Positions 46,750 to 60,470 of a stretch of DNA of 64,000 bases are shown in pieces; position 1 is the first letter of the stretch, and each line of letters opens with the position of its first letter. The position numbers were made by a program, and so were the translations under genes. This DNA is from Sinonovacula constricta (Eukaryota; Mollusca; Bivalvia; Cardiida; Solecurtidae). The notes beneath the pieces are model-generated. The model was not told the DNA's origin and did not search any database. It saw only the letters and a list, made by a program, of their open reading frames with translations. Where the stretch lies: positions 50,038,872 through 50,102,871 of the forward strand of contig CM017570.1 of assembly GCA_007844125.1 (NCBI GenBank), written 5' to 3'.

Positions 46750-49700
46750 CACTAGGCTAGGATAGTGCTGGTGATATTGTTATATCACCATACTCTATAC
46801 CTACACTAGGCTATGATAGTGCTGGTGATATTGCTATATCACCATATTCTATACCTACAATAGGCTTTGATAGTGCTGGTGATATTGCTATATCACCGTA
46901 TTCTATACCTACACTAGGCTATGATAGTGCTGGTGATATTGCTATATCACCATATTCTATACCTACACTAGGCTATGATAGTGCTGGTGATATTTCTATA
47001 TCACCATATTCTATACCTACACTAGGCTATGATAGAGCTGGTGATATTGCTATATCACCATATTCTACAACTACACTAGGCTATGATAGCGCTGGTGATA
47101 TTGCTATATCACCATATTCTATACCTACAATAGGCTTTGATAGTGCTGGTGATATTGCTATATCACCGTATTCTATACCTACACTGGGCTATGATAGTGC
47201 TGGTGATATTGCTATATCACCATATTCTATACATACACTAGGCTGTGATAGTGCTGGTGATATTGCTATAGCACCATATTCTATACCTACACTAGGCTAT
47301 GAGAGGGCTGGTGATATTACTATATCACCATATTCTATACCTACACTAGGCTGTGATAGTGCTGGTGATATTGCTATATTACGATATTCTATACCTACAC
47401 TAGGCTATGATAGTGCTGGTGATATTGCTATATCACCATATTCTATACCTACACTAGGCTAGGATAGTGCTGGTGATATAGCTATATTAACATATTATAT
47501 ACCTACACTAGGCTGTGATAGTGCTGGTGATATTGCTATATTACGATATTCTATACCTACACTAGGCTATGATAGTGCTGGTGATATTGCTATATCACCA
47601 TATTCTATACCTACACTAGGCTAGGATAGTGCTGGTGATATAGCTATATCACCATATTCTATACCTACACTAGGCTGTGATAGTGCTGGTGATATTGCTT
47701 TATTACGATATTCTATACCTACACTAGGCTATGATAGTGCTGGTGATATTGCTATATCACCATATTCTATACCTACACTAGCCTAGGATAGTGCTGGTGA
47801 TATAGCTATATTAACATATTATATACCTACACTAGGCTATGATAGTGCTGGTGATATTGCTATATCACCGTATTCTATACCTACACTAGGCTAGGATAGT
47901 GCTGGTGATATTGCTATATCACCATATTCTATACCTACTCTAGGCTGTGATAGTGCTGGTGATATTGCTATATCACTATATTCTATACCTACACTAGGCT
48001 ATGATAGTGCTGGTGATATTGCTATATCACCATATTCTATACCTACACTTGTCTATGATAGTGCTGGTGATATTGCTATATCACCATATTCTATACCTAT
48101 ACTAGGCTATGACAGTGCTAGTGATATTGCTATATCAACATATTCTATACCTACATTAGTCTATGATAGTGCTGGTGATATTGCTATATCACCGTATTCT
48201 ATACCTACACTAGTCTATGATAGTGCTGGTGATATTGCTATATCACCATATTCTATACCTACACTAGTCTATGATAGTGCTAGTGATATTGCTATATCAC
48301 CTTATTCTATACCTACACTAGGCTATGCTAGTGCTGGTGATATTGCTATATCACCGTATTCTATACCTACACTAGTCTATGATAGTGCTGGTGATATTGC
48401 TATATCACCATATTCTATACCTACACTAGGCTATGATAGTGCTGGTGATATTGCTATATCACCATGTTCTATACCTACACTAGTCTATGATAGTGCTGGT
48501 GATATTGTTATATCACTATATTCTATACCTACACTAGGCTATGATAGTGCTGGTGATATTGCAATATCACCATAGTCTATATCTACACTAGGCTGTGATA
48601 GTGCTGGTGATATTGCTATATCACCATATTCTATACCTACACTAGGCTATGATAGTGCTGGTGATATTGCTATATCACCATGTTCTATACCTACACTAGG
48701 CTATGATAGTGTTGGTGATATTGCTATATCACTATATTATATACCTACACTAGGCTGTGATAGTGCTGGTGATATTGCTATATCACCATATTCTATACTT
48801 ACACTAGGCTATGATAGTGCTTGTGATATTTCTATATCACCATATTCTATACCTACACTAGGCTATGATTGTGCTGGTGATATTGCTATATCACCATATT
48901 CTATACCTACACTAGGCTATGATAGTGCTGGTGATATTGCTATATCACCATATTCTATACCTACACTAGGCTATGATTGTGCTGGTGATAATGCTATATC
49001 ACCATATTCTATACCTACACTAGGCTATGATAGTGCTGGTGATATTGCTATATCACCATATTCTATACCTACACTAGGCTGTGATAGTGCTGGTGATAAT
49101 GCTATATCACCATATTCTATACCTACACTAGGCTATGATAGTGCTGGTGATATTGCTATATCACCATATTCTATACCTACACTAGGCTGTGATAGTGCCG
49201 GTGATATTGCTATATCACCATATTCTATACCTACACTAGGCTATGATAGTGCTGGTGATATTGCTATATCACCATATTCTATACCTACACTAGGCTATGA
49301 TAGTCATGGTGATATTGCTATATCACCATATTCTATACCTACACTAGGCTATGATAGTGCTGGTGATATTGCTATATCACCATATTCTATACCTACACTA
49401 GGCTATGATAGTCATGGTGACATTGCTATATCACCATATTCTATACCTACACTAGTCTATGATAGTGCTGGTGATATTGCTATATCACCATATTCTATAC
49501 CTACACTAGGCTATGATAGAGCTGGTGATATTGCTATATCACCGTATTCTATACCTACACTAGGCTATGATAGTGCTGGTGATATTGGTATATCACCATA
49601 TTCTATACCTGCACTAGGCTATGATAGTGCTGGTGATATTATTCTATATGTCACCATATTCTATACCTACACTAGCCTATGATAGTGCTGGTAATATTGC

Positions 49701-52700
49701 TTTATCACCATATTCTATACTTACACTAGGCTATGATAGTGCTGGTGATATTGCTATATCACCATATTCTATACCTACACTAGGCTATGATAGTGCTGGT
49801 GATATTGCTATATCACCATATTCTATACCTACACTAGGCTATGGTAGTGCTGGTGATATTGCTATATCACCATATTCTATACCTACACTAGTCTATGATA
49901 GTGCTGGTGATATTGTTATATCACTATATTCTATACCTACACTAGGCTATGATAGTGCTGGTGATATTGCAATATCACCATAGTCTATATCTACACTAGG
50001 CTGTGATAGTGCTGGTGATATTGCTATATCACCATATTCTATACCTACACTAGGCTATGATAGTGCTGGTGATATTGCTATATCACCATGTTCTATACCT
50101 ACACTAGGCTATGATAGTGTTGGTGATATTGCTATATCACTATATTATATACCTACACTAGGCTGTGATAGTGCTGGTGATATTGCTATATCACCATATT
50201 CTATACTTACACTAGGCTATGATAGTGCTTGTGATATTTCTATATCACCATATTCTATACCTACACTAGGCTATGATTGTGCTGGTGATATTGCTATATC
50301 ACCATATTCTATACCTACACTAGGCTATGATAGTGCTGGTGATATTGCTATATCACCATATTCTATACCTACACTAGGCTATGATTGTGCTGGTGATATT
50401 GCTATATCACCATATTCTATACCTACACTAGGCTGTGATTGTGCTGGTGATAATGCTATATCACCATATTCTATACCTACACTAGGCTATGATAGTGCTG
50501 GTGATATTGCTATATCACCATATTCTATACCTACACTAGGCTGTGATAGTGCTGGTGATAATGCTATATCACCATATTCTATACCTACACTAGGCTATGA
50601 TAGTGCTGGTGATATTGCTATATCACCATATTCTATACCTACACTAGGCTGTGATAGTGCCGGTGATATTGCTATATCACCATATTCTATACCTACACTA
50701 GGCTATGATAGTGCTGGTGATATTGCTATATCACCATATTCTATACCTACACTAGGCTATGATAGTCATGGTGATATTGCTATATCACCATATTCTATAT
50801 CTACACTAGGCTATGATAGTGCTGGTGATATTGCTATATCACCATATTCTATACCTACACTAGGCTATGATAGTCATGGTGACATTGCTATATCACCATA
50901 TTCTATACCTACACTAGTCTATGATAGTGCTGGTGATATTGCTATATCACCATATTCTATACCTACACTAGGCTATGATAGAGCTGGTGATATTGCTATA
51001 TCACCGTATTCTATACCTACACTAGGCTATGATAGTGCTGGTGATATTGGTATATCACCATATTCTATACCTGCACTAGGCTATGATAGTGCTGGTGATA
51101 TTATTCTATATGTCACCATATTCTATACCTACACTAGCCTATGATAGTGCTGGTAATATTGCTTTATCACCATATTCTATACTTACACTAGGCTATGATA
51201 GTGCTGGTGATATTGCTATATCACCATATTCTATACCTACACTAGGCTATGATAGTGCTGGTGATATTGCTATATCACCATATTCTATACCTACACTAGG
51301 CTATGGTAGTGCTGGTGATATTGCTATATCACCATATTCTATACCTACACAAGTCTATGATAGTGCTGGTGATATTGCTATATCACTATATTCTATACCT
51401 ACACTAGGCTATGATAGTGCTTGTGATATTGCTATATCACCATATTCTATACCTACACTAAGCTATGATGGTGCTTGTGATATTGCTATATCACCATATT
51501 CTATACCTACACTAGGCTATGATGGTGCTGGTGATATTGCTATATCACCATATTCTATACCTACACTAGGCTATGATAGTGCTGGTGATATTGCTATATC
51601 ACCATATTCTATACCTACACTAGGCTATGATAGTGCTGGTGATATTGCTATGTCACCATATTCTATACCTACTCTAGGCTGTGATAGTGCTGGTGATATT
51701 GCTATATCACCGTATTCTATACCTACTCTAGGCTGTGATAGTGCTGGTGATATTGCTATCACCATATTCTATACCTACACTAGCTGTGATAGTGCTGGTG
51801 ATATTATTATATCACCATATTCTATACCTACACTAGGCTATGATAGTGCTGGTGATATTGCTATATCACCATATTCTATACCTACACTAGCTGTGATAGT
51901 GCTGGTGATATTGCTATATCACCATATTCTATACCTACACTAGGCTATGATAGTGCTGGTGATATTGCAATATCACCATATTCTATACCTACACTAGACT
52001 ATGATAGTGCTGGTGATATTGATATATCACCGTATTCTATACCTACACTAGGCTAGGATAGTGCTGGTGATATTGCTTTATCACCATATTCTATACCTAC
52101 ACTAGGCTATGATAGTGCTGGTGATATTGCTATATCACCATATTCTATACCTACACTAGGCTGTGATAGTGCTGGTGATATTGCTATATCACCATATTCT
52201 ATACCTACACTAGGCTATGATAGTGCTGGTGATATTGCTATATCACTATATTCTATACATACACTAGGCTGTGATAGTGCTGGTGATATTGTTATATCAC
52301 CATATTCTATACCTACACTAGGCTATGATTGTGCTGGTGATATTGCTATATCACCATATTCTATATCTACACTAGTCTATGATAGTGCTGGTGATATTGC
52401 TATATCACCATATTCTATACCTACACTAGGCTATGATAGTGCTGGTGATATTGCTATATCAGCTTATACTATACCTACAATAGGCTGATATTTTGCTGGT
52501 GATATTGCTATATCACCATATTCTATACCTACATTAGGCTATGAGAGGGCTGGTGCACCATATTCTATACCTACACTAGGCTATGATAGTGCTGGTGATA
52601 TTGCTATATCACCATATTCTATACCCACACTAGGCTATGATAGTGCTGGTGATATTGCTATATCACCGTATTCTATACCTACACTAGGCTATGATAGTGC

Positions 52701-53320
52701 TTGTGATATTGCTATATCAGCTTATTCTATACCTACAATAGGCTGATATATTGCTGGTGATAATGCTATATCACCATATTCTATACCTACACTAGGCTAT
52801 GATAGTGAGGGTGATATTGCTATATCACCCTATTCTATACCCACACTAGGCTATGATAGTGCTGGTAATATTGCTATATCACCGTATTCTATACCTACAC
52901 TAGGCTATGATAGTGCTGGTAATATTGCTATATCACCGTATTTTATACCTACACTAGGCTATGATAGTGCTGGTGATATTGCTATATCACCATATTCTAT
53001 ACCTACACTAGGCTATGATAGTGCTGTTGATATTGCTATATCACCGTATTCTATACCTACACTAGGCTATGATAGTGCTGGTGATATTGCTATATCACCA
53101 TATTCTATACCTACACTAGGCTATGATAGTGCTGGTGATATTGCTATATCACCATATTCTATACCTACACTAGGCTATGATAGTGCTGTTGATATTGCTA
53201 TATCACCGTATTCTATACCTACACTAGGCTATGATAGTGCTGGTGATATTGCTATATCACCATATTCTATACCTACACTAGGCTATGATAGTGCTGGTGA
53301 TATTGCTATATATACCGTAT
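46750..53320. repeat. 54-bp satellite, about 120 copies, hairpin in each unit
   Basis: Units of 54 bp built from ctatgatagtgc, the inverted repeat tggtgatat / loop tgct / atatcacca, then tattctatacctacactagg. Stem example: 46823-46831 with 46836-46844. Variation is modest (gtctatg, gctgtg, ctagga starts; accg for acca). The left edge follows a short unrelated stretch, and the right edge ends abruptly at about 53318. 48482-49889 and 49890-51351 are a tandem higher-order duplication. The 18-codon period leaves open frames of up to 286 codons; they are not considered genes. Confidence 0.97.
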
Positions 53321-53429
53321 TTTGTGTCTTTTTTAAGTAAGAACAAGCTCCAGGTGTTACTGGACAGGTTCTTCTCCATGTTCAACATTCACTGTAGGTG
53401 ATATTCCTTGGTCTTATAGTGCAATATAT

Positions 53430-53633
53430 TTAGCATTTTACCTTGACGAGCATTGCATATTTACCTGGAGGTTCTACACAAACTGTCTTACTTCTCCGTG
53501 ATGGCAACATGTCACGGGCCTTCATTGACTTGCTAGGGCAAAAAGTATAATAATATTGTATTTGTTCTTTCAGCAAAGACTTCATATAACCTTCAGGCAC
53601 TAGCTCTAGGAGTGTTTGGTCCATTACAGGCAA
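53430..53633 (-). CDS. Orphan exon candidate, unknown product
   Basis: The minus frame from an ATG at about 53624 reads MDQTLLELVPEGYMKSLLKE, then QIQYYYTFCPSKSMKARD and MLPSRRSKTVCVEPPG, followed by a good donor gtaaatat. Composition and amphipathic pattern look protein-like, unlike the surrounding shadows. I do not recognise a family. It could be a first coding exon of a gene whose other exons would lie within or beyond the 54-bp satellite, or a mobile-element fragment. Confidence 0.3.
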   Translation of the reverse strand: MPVMDQTLLELVPEGYMKSLLKEQIQYYYTFCPSKSMKARDMLPSRRSKTVCVEPPGKYAMLVKVKC

Positions 53634-54990
53634 GTGTCACAATAACCGCCAGCATACATGCCTTATGTTGAATCACTTTCCAGTGAAAATCTTCAATCAG
53701 TTTTCAAAAAAAAAACATCACTGGAATAGATACATTTTACAAATTTCCTATACCCGTGATTTTCTATACCCATGATTGTCTTGTTTACGCGAACGTGTTT
53801 CAAAGTAATCGAGACATTGATATGAATGAAGATACAGATAAGATAGTCAAGGTAGGCCTAGACGGGGTATTGGGTAAGGATGTACCGGGGGACATTCTAT
53901 TTGAGAGAGATAAACTTGACCAAGATGATTAAACTAAACAGAATGTCAGAAAGATAAAAAATGTGTCAATTAGGGATAAATAATTGATTCTATGACGCAA
54001 CATGAATTAAACCAGATAGGTCTTTAAAACTTAAACTTAAGTAAGTACATTGTCAAAGTAAAAAATGTATAATGCCCTGTAGACTGGCTCCTTCTATATT
54101 ATATTTGGTGAGGCTTTATGTTGTGATTTTGATAAAAAGGGGTAAATTCTTTTGAAAATGCACAGTACCTTGTTTGTAAGAGACTTAAGCCTGTTGGTCT
54201 AGCTGAAAACACAATCTGTGATATGTTTTCAATGGACACAGTGGGATGGTATAAAAACCATGTCCCATATAAACATTGAAACTACCAATGTTGCTTTACC
54301 GTTAACAAATTATTGACATTAAGTTATTCCATCTCCACTGCTTATTTAGCAATGAAGAGTAGATCTAATCGACTTAAATACATTACATAATTAATACAGT
54401 TCTTGACAAATGTTTTCTATTGAATTATTATCTGTTGTACATTTTAATCAAATTTATCGAATCTGAATAAAAACGCGGTTTAACTTATTCTAAACATTCT
54501 GGAAAATAGCATTGGCTTTCGAGATTGGTTGCTATTGTTTTGGTTATTATGGTTTTGGTTGTTATGGTTATGGTTGTTATGGTTTTGGTTTTTATGGTTA
54601 TGTACGGGCCTAACAAAACAGAAAATGGAAACTTACATATCATCCATCAGTTACGCTAAAAGTTGAGTAAATTCAACTTACTTGTAGTCAAGGTAACCTA
54701 AACCACATCACCCTCCAACTAAGCCATCGATGGGTGGGCACAGAGTATAATGCTCAGGTAAAAATGGCTCGATACTTCCAGAATCTGTCTCATACATGTT
54801 CAACTGTCCTATACAAATAACACATATGAAATAACATGCCATCGTCACACTTTCTCAACTACAAACTGTGCAATAAAACGATTTTTTTGCTTATGGCACA
54901 GATATCTTGCTTATCGTAAGTTCTAATGGGTTTACTAGACAGACAGATCAATGACGTAGTTTCCGATTTAATATACGTCACAACAAATGA
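53634..54990. other. No gene recognised
   Basis: AT-rich single-copy-looking sequence. The only structure seen is a short minisatellite at 54530-54602. Confidence 0.5.
54530..54602. repeat. Short (GGTTNTGGTTNTTAT)-type minisatellite
   Basis: Repeated ggttttggttgttat and ggttatggttgttat segments, about five units, G/T-rich on the plus strand. Confidence 0.85.
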
Positions 54991-55002
54991 CACGTGACGT
55001 CA
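54991..55002. promoter_or_regulatory. Perfect CRE palindrome overlapping an E-box
   Basis: The sequence cacgtgacgtca contains CACGTG (54991-54996) overlapping TGACGTCA (54995-55002), binding motifs for bHLH and CREB/ATF factors. A second acgtca lies at 54975-54980. No promoter is otherwise evident, so function is unproven. Confidence 0.3.
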
Positions 55003-55054
55003 TGACACGAATAAAGAGGAAGCGGTCATTTCTGAACTATTTATTCGTGGGCTG

Positions 55055-55385
55055 CCTCAACTTTAAGGTGGTATCGGACTGTATGGACCAAAATTATTTT
55101 CTCAAATAATCAAATATGATATTGTTTACCTAAAAGATCCTTTAAAATGTTGTTCATTGATTTCCTAGATTTGTGTGAAAAGTCAAGCATAAATCACCAC
55201 TGGTATATGCAAACATGTATTTCCTATCTGAGCCACGCTGCAGAGTTAGATATTTTTTTAAACTTAGAAAACCACGTGTCTACTTACCTTTTACATCACG
55301 TTACGTAGTAATCCTGGTTATCTGGTCTGACGTCAATATCTATTTTTAGCTGAAACCACTATCGAGCTTTTAATACAGTTGAAAA
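55055..55385. repeat. Duplicated block A, copy 1
   Basis: Diverged similarity to 62345-62655: aaggtggtat, agcataa, cgctgcagagttag versus tgctgcacagttaac, gacgtcaatatctatttt versus gacgacgatatctgttt, then agctgaaacc versus agctgaaact. Probably an old dispersed element. Confidence 0.6.
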
Positions 55386-56382
55386 AAAAAACATTAATAG
55401 TGTTGTTGCTTTTTTTTCGCGATTAGTTCCGTCTAACAATTAATTGTTTAAAATTGTCTTGTTTTGAGACTAAAGTATTGGTTTATACAAAGATTATGCC
55501 CATATTCCCCAAAGCAATGGTTCTGATTTCATTTAAACAAAAAGCAGTCATCTCGATGCGTGTGACAGGTAATCATCACGCAGTTTATACAAGCAAACGA
55601 TGTCCGGAAAAAAGTGGTTCGAAAAATGACGGCACTAGTTGTTTTTATTATTTGTTGTATAAAATGTCATGACAAGTTAAGTCTATTCAATTAAAATAGT
55701 TTGACAGCTGAATACAAACACTGGTATGCCTAAATAAAAGTTGAAGGGAAATGCAAGAAAGGATACAAAAATGTTAGGACGGCACATACAAATTATAATT
55801 ATATAAACAGGCTGCAGTCACAATACAGCGGGCAACAGTTTCAATGAGCCGGCAACAGTCACAATAACGTATTCATGGACGATAGCTCTGCTTTTTCCAT
55901 GTCATTGAACATTCCAGACACACACGAGACCTCATTTCCAGGCTTTTCGTGTTAAAATTATAAGCCTGGTTTACATGTATTTTTATAAATTATTTCATTA
56001 ATTACTAACATTATAAAGCGATCTATGTTGCTCACTATTCCATATCTATCGATTTGTCTTGCTTGCTTAACATTATCCTGATTTCAATGATTCATAAAAT
56101 CACACATTCTTATTAAGTACAGGTAACTTTCACACTGAAGCAGGCAACACTACCTGGGTTTAAAGTCAGTCTGTTGGAAGAGCATAACAAGGTGCCAACA
56201 GACTGTGTAAAAACTATGAGGTTGTAGACGAAATATGACGTCACTAGACTGTAAAAGAACTATGACTTTATTTGATAATAGTCGCGTTTAATAATTTGTA
56301 AAAATAAACAACGCTATACTGCACTTTCCCGGTACGCATTTTCAACCGGATGGTGCTTGCCGGCAGAAGCAGAAGTGGGTGT

Positions 56383-56512
56383 TGTTTTTTTTGTTTTTTT
56401 TTTTGTTGTTGTTGTTGTTGTTTTTTTTGTTTTTTTTTTGTTTGTTTTTTTTGTTGTTGTTTTTTGTTTGTTTGTTTTTGGGGGGCGGGGGGGGGGGGGG
56501 GGGGGGGTGGGG
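56383..56512. repeat. Poly-T/(GTT)n tract ending in a G-run
   Basis: Low-complexity T-rich sequence with GTT and TTTG repeats, then about 35 nearly uninterrupted G (56479-56512). G-quadruplex-prone. Confidence 0.95.
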
Positions 56513-56739
56513 CAGACGCTTAAAGTATGAAACATTAAAATGATAAATAAAATATTTTCTTTGTCAATAACTATGCTCGCTACAATATATTTCAATCTTA
56601 AATCAATTAGAATAATGTAAGGCTATAAGAACACTGAATATTTTGGACGGCACCTGTTTATATAGAAATATGCCTACCAGGAAATGATTGGTCCTCTTTG
56701 AATACCATTTATCAGTACTCTTGTAGTCTTCAAAACACA

Positions 56740-56870
56740 AATCAAGCAGTATGAGATATTAAATAACGCCGAGAAAACGAGTTAAACACATTAAACACAT
56801 CATCCGGGTTCTAACTTTGAAGCGAACTTATTAGACCACCTGATAAGAACACATCTAGTAATCAAGAATT
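56740..56870. repeat. Duplicated block B, copy 1
   Basis: Similar to 62175-62320: agcagtatgagatatt versus agcatgagacattc, ttaaacacattaaacacat in both, then ctttgaagcgaact and cctgataag in both. Ends where the 32-bp array begins. Confidence 0.75.
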
Positions 56871-56884
56871 GAGCAGAAAAAAAT

Positions 56885-59220
56885 AATATAAGTGACCAGT
56901 ACAAAGCACGCAATTTTTTATTAGTGATCAGTACATATCACGTCATTATTTATAAGTGAACAGTACATAGCACCTCATTATTTATAAGTGATCAGTACAT
57001 AGCACGTCATTATGTATAAGCGATCAGGACATATCACGTCATTATTTATAAGTGATCAGTACATATCACGTCATTATTTATAAGCGATCAGTACATAGCA
57101 CCTCATTATTTATAAGTGATCAGTACATAGCACGTCATTATGTATAAGCGATCAGGACATATCACGTCATTATTTATAAGTGATCAGTACATATCACGTC
57201 ATTATGTATAAGCGATCAGGACATATCACGTCATTATTTATAAGTGATCAGTACATATCACGTCATTATTTATAAGTGATCAGTACATAGCACGTCATTA
57301 TGTATAAGCGATCAGGACATATCACGTCATTATTTATAAGTGATCAGTACATATCACGTCATTATGTATAAGCGATCAGGACATATCACGTCATTATTTA
57401 TAAGTGATCAGTACATATCACGTCATTATTTATAAGTGATCAGGACATATCACGTCATTATTTATAAGTGATCAGTACATATCACGTCATTATTTATAAG
57501 TGATCAGTACATATCACGTCATTATTTATAAGTGATCAGGACATATCACGTCATTATGTATAAGCGATCAGGACATATCACGTCATTATTTATAAGTGAT
57601 CAGTACATATCACGTCATTATGTATAAGCGATCAGGACATATCACGTCATTATTTATAAGTGATCAGTACATATCACGTCATTATTTATAAGTGATCAGG
57701 ACATATCACGTCATTATTTATAAGTGATCAGTACATATCACGTCATTATTTATAAGTGATCAGGACATATCACGTCATTATGTATAAGCGATCAGGACAT
57801 ATCACGTCATTATTTATAAGTGATCAGTACATATCACGTCATTATGTATAAGCGATCAGGACATATCACGTCATTATTTATAAGTGATCAGTACATATCA
57901 CGTCATTATTTATAAGTGATCAGTACATAGCACGTCATTATGTATAAGCGATCAGGACATATCACGTCATTATTTATAAGTGAACAGTACATAGCACCTC
58001 ATTATTTATAAGTGATCAGTACATAGCACGTCATTATGTATAAGCGATCAGGACATATCACGTCATTATTTATAAGTGATCAGTACATATCACGTCATTA
58101 TTTATAAGTGATCAGTACATATCACGCCATTATTTATAAGTGATCAGTACATAGCACGTCATTATGTATAAGCGATCAGGACATATCACGTCATTATTTA
58201 TAAGTGATCAGTACATATCACGTCATTATTTATAAGTGATCAGTACATAGCACGTCATTATGTATAAGCGATCAGGACATATCACGTCATTATTTATAAG
58301 TGAACAGTACATAGCACCTCATTATTTATAAGTGATCAGTACATAGCACGTCATTATGTATAAGCGATCAGGACATATCACGTCATTATTTATAAGTGAT
58401 CAGTACATATCACGTCATTATTTATAAGTGATCAGTACATATCACGCCATTATTTATAAGTGATCAGTACATAGCACGTCATTATGTATAAGCGATCAGG
58501 ACATAGCACCTCTTCATTTATAAGTGATCACTAGATATCACGTCATTATTTATAAGTGATCAGGACATATCACGTCATTATTTATAAGTGATCAGTACAT
58601 ATCACGTCATTATTTATAAGTGATCAGGACATATCACGTCATTATTTATAAGTGATCAGTACATATCACGTCATTATTTATAAGCGATCTGTACATATCA
58701 CGTCATTATTTATAAATGACCAGTACATATCACGTCATTGTTTATAAGTGATCAGTACATATCACGTCATTATTTATAAGTGATCAGTACATATCACGTC
58801 ATTATTAATAAGTGACCAGTACATAGCCTGTCATTATTTATAAGCGATCAGTACATATCACGTCATTTTCTATAAGTGATCAGGACATATCACGTCATTA
58901 TTTATAAGTGATCAGTACATATCACGTCATTATTTATAAGCGATCTGTACATATCACGTCATTATTTATAAATGACCAGTACATATCACGTCATTGTTTA
59001 TAAGTGACCAGTACATATCACGTTATTATTTATAAGTGATCAGTACATATCACGTCATTATTTATAAGTGATCAGTACATATCACGTCATTATTTATAAG
59101 TGACCAGTACATATCAAGTCATTATTTATAAGTGACCAGGACATATCACGTCATTATTTGTAAGTGATCAGTACATATTACGTCATTATTTATAAGCGAT
59201 CTGTACATACCACGTCATTG
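56885..59220. repeat. 32-bp satellite, type 1, about 73 copies
   Basis: Units gtgatcagtacatatcacg plus tcattatttataa. Two main variants alternate: one with atttataagtgatcagtaca, one with atgtataagcgatcaggaca. A 320-bp (10-unit) higher-order block recurs, marked by gaacagtacatagcacctc at 57982 and 58302. Each unit contains gtgat / atcac inverted pairs and a CRE-like half site. Edges are diverged. Confidence 0.96.
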
Positions 59221-59224
59221 TTTG

Positions 59225-60470
59225 CGACATGTACATAAAACTTCGTAGTTACGTCTACTTAGCAAGTCATTATTTAGTTGTGACGTGTACTTAGCAAGTC
59301 ATTATTTAGTAGTAACGTGTGCATAGGAAGTAATTTTAGTAGTGTAGTGACGTGTATATAGTTAATCATAATTAAGTAAAGACGTGTTCATAGCAAGTCA
59401 TTTTTCGTAGTAACGTGTTCATAGCAAGTCATTATTTAGTAGTAACGTGTTCATAGCAAGTCATTTTTAGTAGTAACGTGTTCATAGCAAGTCATTATTT
59501 AGTAGTAACGTGTGCATAGGAAGTCATTTTAGTAGTAACGTGTTCATAGCAAGTCATTATTTAGTAGTAACGTGTACTTAGCAAGTCATTATTTAGTAGT
59601 AACGTGTGCATAGGAAGTAATTTTAGTAGAGTAGTGACGTGTATATAGTTAATCATTATTAAGTAAAGACGTGTCCATAGCAAGTCATTTTTCGTAGTAA
59701 CGTGTTCATAGCAAGTCATTATTTAGTAGTAACGTGTTCATAGCAAGTCATTTTTAGTAGTAACGTGTTCATAGCAAGTCATTATTTAGTAGTAACGTGT
59801 GCATAGGAAGTCATTTTAGTAGTAACGTGTTCATAGCAAGTCATTATTTAGTAGTAACGTGTGCATAGGAAGTCATTTTTAGAAGTAACGTGTTCATAGC
59901 AAGTCATCTTTTAGTAGTAACGTGTTCATAGCAAGTCATTATTTAGTAGTAACGTGTTCATAGCAAGTCATTATTTCGTAGTAACGTGTTCATAGCAAGT
60001 CATTATTTAGTAGTAACGTGTTCATAGTAAGTCATTATTTGGTAGTAACGTGTTCATAGGAAGTCATTTTAGTAGTATCGTGTGCATAGTAAGTCATTAT
60101 TTAGTAGTAACGTGTGCATAGTAAGTCATTTTTAGTAGTAACGTGTGCATAGTAAGTCATTATTTAGTAGTAACGTTTGCATAGGAAGTCATTTTTAGTA
60201 GTAACGTGTGCATAGCAAGTCATTATTTAGTAGTAACGTGTTCATAGCAAGTCATTATTTAGTAGTAACGTGTTCATAGCAAGTCATTTTTAGTAGTAAC
60301 GTGTTCATAGCAAGTCATTATTTAGTAGTAACGTGTGCATAGGAAGTCATTTTTAGTAGTGACGTGTACATAATAAATCATTATTTAATAGTGAAGTGTT
60401 CATTAAAAGTCCTCATTTAGTGGTGACGAAAAACGCGCCATTATTTGAAAGTAGAAATGCACACCTTATA
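59225..60470. repeat. 32-bp satellite, type 2, about 39 copies
   Basis: Units gtaacgtgttcatagcaag plus tcattatttagta, 32 bp with 30-31-bp shortened forms (catttttagta, cattttagta). Aligns over its length with type 1 (catA-CA-GTCATTATTTA shared), so the two arrays share an ancestor. A block of about 287 bp starting cgtgtacttagcaagtc at 59284 recurs at 59571. Confidence 0.94.

Noticed and set aside
51083..51943. 286-codon frame in the 54-bp satellite
   Set aside because: Same reason; 54 is a multiple of three. The frame is lost wherever a unit has an indel or ctagga variant.
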